Below are positions 42,552 through 50,017 of a DNA stretch of 64,000 nucleotides, one piece after another. Where the stretch lies: positions 361,400 to 425,399 of the forward strand of contig CALSRE010000001.1 in NCBI GenBank assembly GCA_943788675.1, in the 5' to 3' direction. Made by a program: the position numbers and the translations under genes. The notes beneath the pieces are model-generated. The model was not told where the DNA came from and made no database searches. It saw nothing but the letters and a program-made list of their open reading frames with translations. The stretch is from an uncultured bacterium (lineage in GTDB: Bacteria; Fidelibacterota; Marinisomatia; Marinisomatales; Marinisomataceae). Every line of letters starts with the position of its first letter. Within the stretch, counting starts at the first letter, position 1.

Positions 42552-43415
42552 ATGATTCATTCAAGATTACATAAACCTAAAGTTAATATCTCGACAGATA
42601 AAAACTATAAATCTGTAAAAAAGATGGTGCAGGAAAGTTACTTAAATACTGTATGCGCTGAAGCGAGATGTCCTAATATTTATGAATGTTGGAACAGAAA
42701 GACAGCAACCTTAATGATTTTGGGAGACACTTGTACAAGAGCTTGCGGTTTTTGTTCAGTCAAAACTGGAAAGCCAACCTGGAATGATCCATTAGAGCCT
42801 GTGAGAGTTGCTCAAGCTGTGAAAAAAATGGGGCTAAGGCATGTAGTGATTACATCTGTAGATCGCGATGATCTGAAAGGTGATTATGGTGCAGCGATAT
42901 GGGCGGAAACAATTACTCAAACTAAAAAGATAAATGAAAAATGTACTGTCGAAGTTTTAACTCCTGATTTTAAAGGTGATGAATTTGCCTTAAAAACAGT
43001 TTTTGATTCTCAGCCTGATATTTTTAGTCATAACGTTGAGTGTGTAGAGAGAATTAGTAAAGCTGTTAGAGCGCAAGCTAATTGGCAAAGGTCATTGGGT
43101 GTTTTAAAAAGCTCAATCAGTTATGGATTGAGAACAAAAACTGGAATTATGGTTGGCTTAGGTGAGCAGGTTGAAGAAGTGAAAGAAACAATGAAGCAAG
43201 TAGTAGATTTAGGTGTACAGATCTTCACAATAGGGCAATATTTACAACCAACTAAGAAGCATCTACCAGTACAGGATTATATTTCTAAAGAACAGTTTGA
43301 AGCATATAAAGTGTACGGCTATTCTATTGGATTTAAAGTAGTAGAATCAGGGCCTCTGGTTCGTAGTTCTTACCATGCAGATGAACAGGCAAGAATGGTT
43401 TTTAATGATGTTTAG
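42552..43415 (+). CDS. lipA: Lipoyl synthase
   Basis: The 287-residue radical-SAM enzyme inserts two sulfurs into octanoyl groups. The auxiliary Fe-S Cys set is CAEARCPNIYEC near 35-46 and the radical SAM motif is CTRACGFC near 61-68. The final RSSYHADEQ holds the Ser ligand of the auxiliary cluster. It overlaps the next unknown gene by 11 nt. Confidence 0.95.
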   Translation: MIHSRLHKPKVNISTDKNYKSVKKMVQESYLNTVCAEARCPNIYECWNRKTATLMILGDTCTRACGFCSVKTGKPTWNDPLEPVRVAQAVKKMGLRHVVITSVDRDDLKGDYGAAIWAETITQTKKINEKCTVEVLTPDFKGDEFALKTVFDSQPDIFSHNVECVERISKAVRAQANWQRSLGVLKSSISYGLRTKTGIMVGLGEQVEEVKETMKQVVDLGVQIFTIGQYLQPTKKHLPVQDYISKEQFEAYKVYGYSIGFKVVESGPLVRSSYHADEQARMVFNDV

Positions 43416-43947
43416 AAAAGTAATTACATTGGCTGTAATCTTATTTTTTTGCGGATTTATTTCTTTTATTTCTATAAATGGGACTGATGGTTTTTATGGA
43501 AGAAGTCAGGTAGCAAATATCACCTATAAACTTCCAGAAGCTTGGGTTGCTAACAAATCTGATAAACAATTTAGATTACTAGAAATTTCCTTAGAAAGTA
43601 CCAGTGATTTTAGTGTTATACTTTTTTCTAACATCCAAGGGTCTGCTGATCAAAATATTCAACGATGGGTTAATCAATTTCAAGTAGATGCATCTAATAT
43701 TGAAGTCTCCAAGGATACTTTAGATAGCAAATATATAAGCGTTGTTGAACTTTATGGAACTTACGAAGTGCCAAATATGTTAAATAGAAATGCAACCAAA
43801 GAATTAAAAGAAGATTACGGCCTTTTAGGGGGAGTAGTTGAATTTGGTAATAGTGTTTATTTTGTAAAAGGCATAGGAAATAAAGAAGATATTAAGCAGA
43901 ATAAATTAAAATTTAATGACTTTGTTAATTCAATATCATTAAAATAG
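43405..43947 (+). CDS. Unrecognised exported protein between lipA and lon
   Basis: The 180-residue product starts at ATG 43405 (or 43408) inside the end of lipA. It has an N-terminal membrane helix (about 7-25) and then a folded periplasmic part with the pattern YKLPEAWVANKSDKQFRLLE, short here, and a C-terminal helix NKLKFNDFVNSIS. A similar layout occurs in small proteins that trap unfolded or lipoprotein cargo, but I recognise no family. Its tight coupling to lipA is conserved-looking yet its function is unknown. Confidence 0.6.
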   Translation: MMFRKVITLAVILFFCGFISFISINGTDGFYGRSQVANITYKLPEAWVANKSDKQFRLLEISLESTSDFSVILFSNIQGSADQNIQRWVNQFQVDASNIEVSKDTLDSKYISVVELYGTYEVPNMLNRNATKELKEDYGLLGGVVEFGNSVYFVKGIGNKEDIKQNKLKFNDFVNSISLK

Positions 43948-43956
43948 CATACTTTA

Positions 43957-43971
43957 ATGCCATATTGGCAT
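43957..43971. promoter_or_regulatory. Palindrome upstream of lon
   Basis: ATGCCA and TGGCAT flank a 3-nt centre in the short gap between the unknown exported gene and lon. It may be a small hairpin or the operator of a heat-shock or stress regulator; no CIRCE or HAIR element is visible. Confidence 0.35.
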
Positions 43972-44040
43972 ATAATAATAACTTTTTAATACTATTTTTA
44001 TACTAAAGAAGAAAGGCATGGTTTTTGCAACAATAACAAT

Positions 44041-46383
44041 ATGAATATGGACACAACAAAACAATACCCAGTAATGCCGTTGAAAAATACGGTTCTTTTC
44101 CCACAGCAAGTAATTCCGATTTACGTTGGAAGAGAGAAGTCATTAAAACTTATAGAAGATTTACCATCAGATAATAAATATCTAGTGGTTGTTGCTCAGC
44201 AGGATGGCTCAATAGAAGATCCGAAAGAAGCAGACTTGTATTCATATGGAACACTTGCCTTGGTTCTTAAAACTTTTGACATGCCTGACAACAGCAAATC
44301 AGCTATTGTACAAGGGGTTGAAAGAGTCAAAATTTTAAAATTTAATCAAGGTGAATCTTATTTCATGGCAGATGTAGATAGAATACCAGAATCTATTACT
44401 ACACCAGATGTTCAAATTGAAGCGTTAGCTAAAAACCTTAAAAATTCATTTACAGAACTTATAAAAATATCTCCAAATCTTAATGAAGAGCACGCAGGGA
44501 TGTTATCAAACATTGATAAACCATCAAGGTTAGCAGATAGAGCAACTTCATTACTATCTGTTTCAAATTCAGAAAAACAAGAAGTTTTGGAAGAACTTGA
44601 CATTAGAAAGAGAGTAGAAAATGCAATCAATCTACTCCAAAAAGAAATCCAAAGAATTAAACTTGGCGAAGAAATACAAACAGAAGTACAAGACGAAATC
44701 TCAAAAACGCAACGCGAGTATTATTTGCGAGAACAAATGAAAACTATTCAAAAAGAATTAGGGGAGGATAGTCAAACTGTTGAGCTGGATGAGTTGAAGC
44801 AGAAAATTGATGACGTTAAGATGAGCGAAGAAGCAACAAAAGTTGCAAATAAAGAACTGGATCGTCTTGGTAGAATTTCTCCACAATCTCCAGAGTATTC
44901 AGTAGCCAGAACTTATTTAGAGTGGCTTACTGAGTTACCGTGGAGCAAATCAAGCAAAGATAATCTTAATGTTAAAGAAGCTCAAAAAACATTAGACCAT
45001 GATCATTACGGTTTGCCTAAAGTCAAAGAAAGAGTTCTTGAATATTTAGCTGTCCGTTCTTTAAAAAAGAAAGTCACTAAAGAAGAAACAGTTCGAGGAC
45101 CGATATTATGTTTTACTGGACCCCCGGGAGTTGGAAAAACATCGCTTGGTAAGTCAATTGCTAAGTCAATGGGTAGAGAATTTGTTCGCATTTCGTTGGG
45201 CGGTGTAAGAGATGAGGCAGAAATTAGAGGGCATAGAAGAACGTATATTGGTGCTTTACCAGGAAGAATTATTCAGTCATTAAAAAAAGCAAAAACAAAT
45301 AATCCGGTATTCATGCTTGATGAAATTGATAAACTAGGATCAGATTTTAGAGGAGATCCATCATCTGCAATGCTTGAAGTGTTAGATCCAGAACAAAATC
45401 ACGCATTTAGCGACCATTACCTTGAAGTAGATTTTGATCTAAGCAAAGTAATGTTTATTGCAACTGCAAATTATCCCGATAATATTCCACCTGCATTATA
45501 CGACAGAATGGAGATGATTGATTTTAGAGGATATATTGACGATGAAAAAGTTAAGATTGCACAAAAGCATTTGATTCCAAAACAAATTAAAGAAAATGGA
45601 TTAACTCCAAAGCAGATTAAGTTTAATGAAACTGGAATTAAAGAAATCATTTCGTCTTATACTCGCGAATCAGGAGTCAGAAGTTTAGAAAGAGAAATTT
45701 CAAATGTATTAAGAAAAGTAGCAGTAGATGTAGTAAACAAAAAATTGAAAGCTGCAAGTATCACAAAGAAATCAGTAAATGCATACTTAGGAATTCCTAG
45801 GTTTCAATCTGATTTAGCAGAAAGAACAACCAAGCCAGGAGTAGTTACTGGAATGGCATGGACAGCAGCTGGCGGAGATATTCTATTTATAGAATCTAGC
45901 AAAATGAAAGGTAAGGGAGTATTAACTCTTACTGGACAGCTTGGAGATGTTATGAAAGAGTCAGCATCCGCTGCGTTTACCTATGTAAAATCACATACAG
46001 ATATTTTAGGATTAAGCGAAGATTTTGCTGAAAAGATGGATATTCATGTTCATTGTCCTGCAGGTGCTATCCCTAAAGATGGACCATCAGCTGGAGTAGG
46101 TATGTTTACATCATTGGTATCTTTAATCACAGATACACCAGTAAAAAGTAAACTTGCTATGACAGGAGAGATAACTCTTAGAGGAAATGTATTAGCTATT
46201 GGAGGAGTCAAAGAAAAAGTCACTGCAGCTCATAGAGCGGGAATTAAAACTATTATTTTACCTCATGCTAATAAAAGGGATCTTGAAGAAATTCCTGAAC
46301 ATATTGTTAAAGATTTATCATTTCATTTTGCTAAAGAAGTGATAGATGTAATTGATGTTGCAATTCCAAATCTTAAAAAGTAA
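44041..46383 (+). CDS. lon: ATP-dependent Lon protease
   Basis: The 780-residue cytoplasmic protease degrades misfolded and regulatory proteins. Domains in order: N-terminal substrate-binding domain (1-200), coiled coil, AAA+ with Walker A GPPGVGKT near 360-367, and the Ser-Lys protease domain with DGPSAG (Ser near 682) and GGVKEKV (Lys near 724). ATG at 44041 or 44047 are both possible starts. It is the last gene of the nth-to-lon run, separated by a palindrome-bearing gap and followed by tRNA-Val. Confidence 0.96.
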   Translation: MNMDTTKQYPVMPLKNTVLFPQQVIPIYVGREKSLKLIEDLPSDNKYLVVVAQQDGSIEDPKEADLYSYGTLALVLKTFDMPDNSKSAIVQGVERVKILKFNQGESYFMADVDRIPESITTPDVQIEALAKNLKNSFTELIKISPNLNEEHAGMLSNIDKPSRLADRATSLLSVSNSEKQEVLEELDIRKRVENAINLLQKEIQRIKLGEEIQTEVQDEISKTQREYYLREQMKTIQKELGEDSQTVELDELKQKIDDVKMSEEATKVANKELDRLGRISPQSPEYSVARTYLEWLTELPWSKSSKDNLNVKEAQKTLDHDHYGLPKVKERVLEYLAVRSLKKKVTKEETVRGPILCFTGPPGVGKTSLGKSIAKSMGREFVRISLGGVRDEAEIRGHRRTYIGALPGRIIQSLKKAKTNNPVFMLDEIDKLGSDFRGDPSSAMLEVLDPEQNHAFSDHYLEVDFDLSKVMFIATANYPDNIPPALYDRMEMIDFRGYIDDEKVKIAQKHLIPKQIKENGLTPKQIKFNETGIKEIISSYTRESGVRSLEREISNVLRKVAVDVVNKKLKAASITKKSVNAYLGIPRFQSDLAERTTKPGVVTGMAWTAAGGDILFIESSKMKGKGVLTLTGQLGDVMKESASAAFTYVKSHTDILGLSEDFAEKMDIHVHCPAGAIPKDGPSAGVGMFTSLVSLITDTPVKSKLAMTGEITLRGNVLAIGGVKEKVTAAHRAGIKTIILPHANKRDLEEIPEHIVKDLSFHFAKEVIDVIDVAIPNLKK

Positions 46384-46395
46384 TTTCGCGAACTC

Positions 46396-46469
46396 GGGCG
46401 ATTAGCTCAGCTGGTCAGAGCGCCTGCTTTACACGCAGGATGTCGGGAGTTCGAATCTCTCATCGCCCA
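46396..46469 (+). tRNA. tRNA-Val (TAC)
   Basis: Acceptor GGGCGAT pairs with ATCGCCC, the stem CCTGC/GCAGG closes loop TTTACAC, anticodon TAC. CCA is not encoded. Confidence 0.95.
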
Positions 46470-46495
46470 CAATTTAAATTATAAAAAAAGTCAAA

Positions 46496-46633
46496 ATGAA
46501 AAAATTATCACTTGGAGCTATGACAGGAATTGCAGTTGGAGTAGGTAGCGGAATTGCTGTTGCTGTAGATTATGCGGTAGGGCTAGGTATTGGAATTGCG
46601 ATTTTTGTTGTAATGAAACTCACAAGCAAATAA
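46496..46633 (+). CDS. Glycine-zipper small membrane protein, 45 residues
   Basis: The product is almost one long Gly/Ala/Val-rich helix (GAMTGIAVGVGSGIAVAVDY and continuing GLGIGIAIFVVM), the repeated Gly spacing typical of glycine zippers. It lies between tRNA-Val and a clear terminator and has no strong ribosome site. No family is recognised. Confidence 0.6.
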   Translation: MKKLSLGAMTGIAVGVGSGIAVAVDYAVGLGIGIAIFVVMKLTSK

Positions 46634-46656
46634 TACCTAATTAAGCAGAAAAAAAT

Positions 46657-46686
46657 AAAGGGCTATTTAGATAGTCCTTTTTTATT
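46657..46686 (+). terminator. Rho-independent terminator
   Basis: AAAGGGCTAT / ATAGTCCTTT pair with one G-U around loop TTAG, followed by a T run. It ends the tRNA-Val/small membrane protein transcript. Confidence 0.82.
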
Positions 46687-46751
46687 TAAATAAAGCCTAT
46701 GATAGTTTAGGCTTTGTTGTATATTGCACCTTATATGGCAGTAAAATAATT

Positions 46752-47951
46752 ATGTCCTTCAAAAACATTGGTTTGAAAGAACCTATTCTTAAAGCGCTTC
46801 AACAAAAAGGCTATACAGAACCAACTCCAATTCAAAAGTTGGCAATAGCATCAATTATTCAACAAAAAGATGTAATGGCTGCAGCACAAACAGGTACGGG
46901 TAAAACAGCATGCTTTACGCTCCCTATTTTAGAAATTTTATCAAATGCTCAAGAAAATAAAAATCATCATCAATTGAACGCCTTAATTGTCACGCCAACC
47001 AGAGAATTGGCCTCGCAAGTACAAGACAATATCAAGTCTTACGGAAAAAATTTATCATTAAAATCCATAGCAATATATGGAGGGGTTTCAGATGTTAATC
47101 AAAAAGATGCTATTAATAATGGCGTAGATATTATTGTCGCTACCCCTGGTAGATTGCTTGATTTGTATCATCAAAAAGCAATCAATTTTAGCAAAATAAA
47201 AATTTTAGTTTTGGACGAAGCAGACCAGATGCTAGACATGGGTTTCATTAATGATATAAAGAAAATTGACAAATATCTTCCGAAAAAAAGACAAAATTTA
47301 ATGTTTACAGCTACATTTTCAGATCCATTCAGATCGCTGGTCAAGCAGTTTTCAAATGATCCTATTGAGATATCAGTAGCTAAAGACAATGAAACCGGAA
47401 AAAATATCGAACATTATTGTCATCCTGTTGATGCAAGCAACAAAGCAAAGCTACTCATTCATTTGATAAAAAATGAAAAATGGAATCAAGCGCTTGTGTT
47501 TACTAGAACAAAACATGGAGCAAATAGACTCACCAAAAAACTTATCAATGCTAAAATTACAGCAGTTGCAATACATAGTAACAAAACACAAAACTACAGA
47601 ACAAAAGCTTTAAATAAGTTTAAAAAAAATCATATTCAAATATTGGTGGCAACTGATGTTGCAGCTAGAGGAATAGATATTAAAAATATGAATCAGGTAG
47701 TAAATTTTGATCTTCCAAGCGTGGCAAAAGACTACATCCATAGAATAGGTAGAACAGGTAGAGCGGGAAAGTCAGGGAAAGCCATATCCTTTGTTTGTAG
47801 TGATCAACAAAAATTATTAAGAGATATTCAGAAACTTCTCAATCAAAAATTACCAATGTATACTGTGGAAGGTTTTGAACCAACCAGCGATATGCAACCA
47901 ATCAAAAAATCTAAAAAGAAAAAGAAGTTTAAAAAGCGTTTTAAAAAATAA
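46752..47951 (+). CDS. DEAD-box RNA helicase (RhlE-like)
   Basis: The 399-residue helicase unwinds structured RNA during ribosome assembly or cold adaptation. The order of motifs is Q motif with PTPIQKLAI, AQTGTGKT, PTRELA, DEAD in VLDEADQMLDMG, TAT in place of SAT, and HRIGRTGRAG. A Lys-rich tail of about 15 residues ends the protein. It follows the terminator and begins with its own promoter region. Confidence 0.93.
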   Translation: MSFKNIGLKEPILKALQQKGYTEPTPIQKLAIASIIQQKDVMAAAQTGTGKTACFTLPILEILSNAQENKNHHQLNALIVTPTRELASQVQDNIKSYGKNLSLKSIAIYGGVSDVNQKDAINNGVDIIVATPGRLLDLYHQKAINFSKIKILVLDEADQMLDMGFINDIKKIDKYLPKKRQNLMFTATFSDPFRSLVKQFSNDPIEISVAKDNETGKNIEHYCHPVDASNKAKLLIHLIKNEKWNQALVFTRTKHGANRLTKKLINAKITAVAIHSNKTQNYRTKALNKFKKNHIQILVATDVAARGIDIKNMNQVVNFDLPSVAKDYIHRIGRTGRAGKSGKAISFVCSDQQKLLRDIQKLLNQKLPMYTVEGFEPTSDMQPIKKSKKKKKFKKRFKK

Positions 47952-47989
47952 AAATTATTATAGAGCAAAAATTATATTAATATTTATTA

Positions 47990-48601
47990 ATGAAGCTCAG
48001 CCATATACTATATAAATCAAATAATCTTTCAGAAGCTGTTAATCAATTTGAAGAAAAGGGATTTAAAGTTGAGTATGGATCTAAAAATAATCCCAGCAAT
48101 GCATTAATATATTTTTCAGAAGGGCCTTATATAGAAATTCTTGAAAAAGCTCCTATTTCAAATTTTTTGATGATCATATTAAGATTGATTGGTAAAACAA
48201 ATTTAGTGAAACGTTTTAAAAGTTGGGAAAATGCTAACGAAGGATATTTTGATATTTGCTTAGAGAAATATAAAAATGATTTTGATGATGAAGTTCGAAT
48301 ATTGAAGGAGTATAAAGAGCATTATTTTATTACCAAGAGCAAGAGATTAGATACATTGGACAGACTATTAACATGGAAATTATTATTTCCTAATAATCTA
48401 AATCTTCCATTCTTTATGACATATTTTAATATTGATCCAAAGCCTAGAAACTTTGTTCATCCAAATGGCATTAAAAAAATAAATGAGGTATCTTATTATA
48501 TAGATAATTCTCTAATTTCAATTTTTAAAAAGTTATGTGATGATAAAACTATCAAATTAACTAATAAAAAAGGAGAGATGCGTGTTAGTTTTCAAAAATA
48601 A
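47990..48601 (+). CDS. Glyoxalase-like (VOC) domain protein
   Basis: The 203-residue protein begins MKLSHILYKSNNLSEAVNQF and has the low-complexity VOC pattern of the Glyoxalase-like family PF13468 (SEGPYIEILE near 44-53, YFDICLE, and a second half with NFVHPNGIKKINEV). Metal ligands are not obvious. Function unknown; some members bind aldehydes or antibiotics. It overlaps the CIA30 gene by 20 nt. Confidence 0.7.
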   Translation: MKLSHILYKSNNLSEAVNQFEEKGFKVEYGSKNNPSNALIYFSEGPYIEILEKAPISNFLMIILRLIGKTNLVKRFKSWENANEGYFDICLEKYKNDFDDEVRILKEYKEHYFITKSKRLDTLDRLLTWKLLFPNNLNLPFFMTYFNIDPKPRNFVHPNGIKKINEVSYYIDNSLISIFKKLCDDKTIKLTNKKGEMRVSFQK

Positions 48602-49136
48602 ATTTCATTTGATTGTTTTTTTATTATGGCAAACGAATATTTTTTCTCAAAGTATTACAATGGTAGATCCATCAAATAATATTGGTATTGATAAATGGGG
48701 AATAGTCAATGATGGTGTCATGGGAGGTGTTTCACAGTCTAATATTTATCTAAGTGAAGCAAACAATATTATTTTTACTGGCAATGTTTCTTTAGAAAAT
48801 AATGGTGGATTTGCATCGATTAGAAGGGGATTTGATGGTGATCAATTAAAAGGGTTGTCAACATTCTTGCTTAAAGTAAAAGGTGATGGTAATATTTATA
48901 AGTTTCGCATGACAACAAAGGGAAGTTATGCCAATTATTCTGCTGATTTTAAAACCATTAAAGGTCAATGGATGGATATTAAAATCCCAATTGAAAATTT
49001 TAAACCTTACTATTTTGGTAGAAGTATTAGAGCTCCAAAATTTAAAATTCACAAAGTAAATTCTATGAGCATTCTTATTTCAGATAAGCAAGAAGGAAAT
49101 TTTTTATTAGAAATTGAATACATTAAAGCGTTGTAA
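48582..49136 (+). CDS. CIA30 family exported protein
   Basis: The 184-residue protein has a signal peptide ending IFSQ and the CIA30 (NADH:ubiquinone oxidoreductase intermediate-associated) pattern: KWGIVNDGVMGGVSQS, FTGNVSLENNGGFASIR and MDIKIPIENFKPYYFGR. In mitochondria the family assists complex I assembly; in bacteria it is a carbohydrate-binding-like beta sandwich of unknown role. The GTG start lies inside the glyoxalase-like gene. Confidence 0.82.
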   Translation: MLVFKNKFHLIVFLLWQTNIFSQSITMVDPSNNIGIDKWGIVNDGVMGGVSQSNIYLSEANNIIFTGNVSLENNGGFASIRRGFDGDQLKGLSTFLLKVKGDGNIYKFRMTTKGSYANYSADFKTIKGQWMDIKIPIENFKPYYFGRSIRAPKFKIHKVNSMSILISDKQEGNFLLEIEYIKAL

Positions 49137-49224
49137 TTATATTTCTTTCTGAAAAAGGAAAAAATTATAAGACATTTAAGTATTCTATTATTATTTACCT
49201 TATCATATACTAAATAGATTATTT

Positions 49225-49257
49225 TTTTGAAAAAATAATTTGGCAATTTTTTCAAAA
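49225..49257. terminator. AT-only inverted repeat
   Basis: TTTTGAAAAAAT (49225-49236) and ATTTTTTCAAAA (49246-49257) are perfect complements around a 9-nt loop. It may terminate the CIA30 transcript, though it has no GC pairs of note. The rest of 49137-49355 is AT-rich spacer without a gene. Confidence 0.35.
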
Positions 49258-49355
49258 CAATTATGATAAAAATCATTTAATAATATGTTATCAAAACAAT
49301 TTCTATTCTACAACTGTAACCCTTTTTTATTAAATTAAAATGAAAGGAAACATTT

Positions 49356-49967
49356 ATGAAAAAAAATATAAATTTATTTTTAATGTTTACGATTTTAAGT
49401 TTTTTAGCATGTGACAATAATGCTGCTGGTCCAGATAAGCCTACACAAATTCCTGAGATCATAAATTTTGATTTAGAGGTAAACGAAGATAGTCAAATCA
49501 CTTTTTCTTTACCAAAAACAGATAATTCTTCAAGTGGATTGACTTATACTATTTTTGATAATCCTCAAAATGGAAATTTAAATATTGTAGCTGGAAATTT
49601 AACGTATATACCTAATCCCAATTTTTTTGGTATTGAATCATTTTCTTATACAATTTCAAACGAAAGTAATTCGTCTATCTTGGGAGACATAGTTATTAAT
49701 GTTTTACCTGTTAACGATTCACCCATTGTTCAGAATGGATCTTTTTTTATTACTTCAGGAGATAATATTATGACGCTTGAAGGAGAAGACATTGATGATG
49801 AAAATTTAGTTTTTAGGATCGTTGTTTTTCCATCTTCAGGTACTTTAGATTTAGACATTGATCAAGTTACATACAATGGACCAGGTGGAACGTCTTTTGA
49901 TTATGTTGCTAACGATGGCGAAATAGATAGCAATAGGGGTAGGATTAGTATTATTTCACAAGATTGA
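49356..49967 (+). CDS. Lipoprotein with tandem cadherin-like (Big_9) domains
   Basis: The 203-residue product has a lipobox (LSFLAC, Cys 19) and two beta-sandwich repeats, each with the VNEDSQITF / YIPNPNFFGIESFSYTIS pattern of tandem-95 or cadherin-like domains found in surface adhesins. The second repeat is only partly present. It is probably exported to the outer membrane as an adhesin fragment or surface layer part. GAAAGGA precedes ATG. Confidence 0.78.
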   Translation: MKKNINLFLMFTILSFLACDNNAAGPDKPTQIPEIINFDLEVNEDSQITFSLPKTDNSSSGLTYTIFDNPQNGNLNIVAGNLTYIPNPNFFGIESFSYTISNESNSSILGDIVINVLPVNDSPIVQNGSFFITSGDNIMTLEGEDIDDENLVFRIVVFPSSGTLDLDIDQVTYNGPGGTSFDYVANDGEIDSNRGRISIISQD

Positions 49968-50017
49968 TAGCTGAGCATTTTGAAAGAAATGAAATATTAT
50001 ATTATCAATAATAAAAT

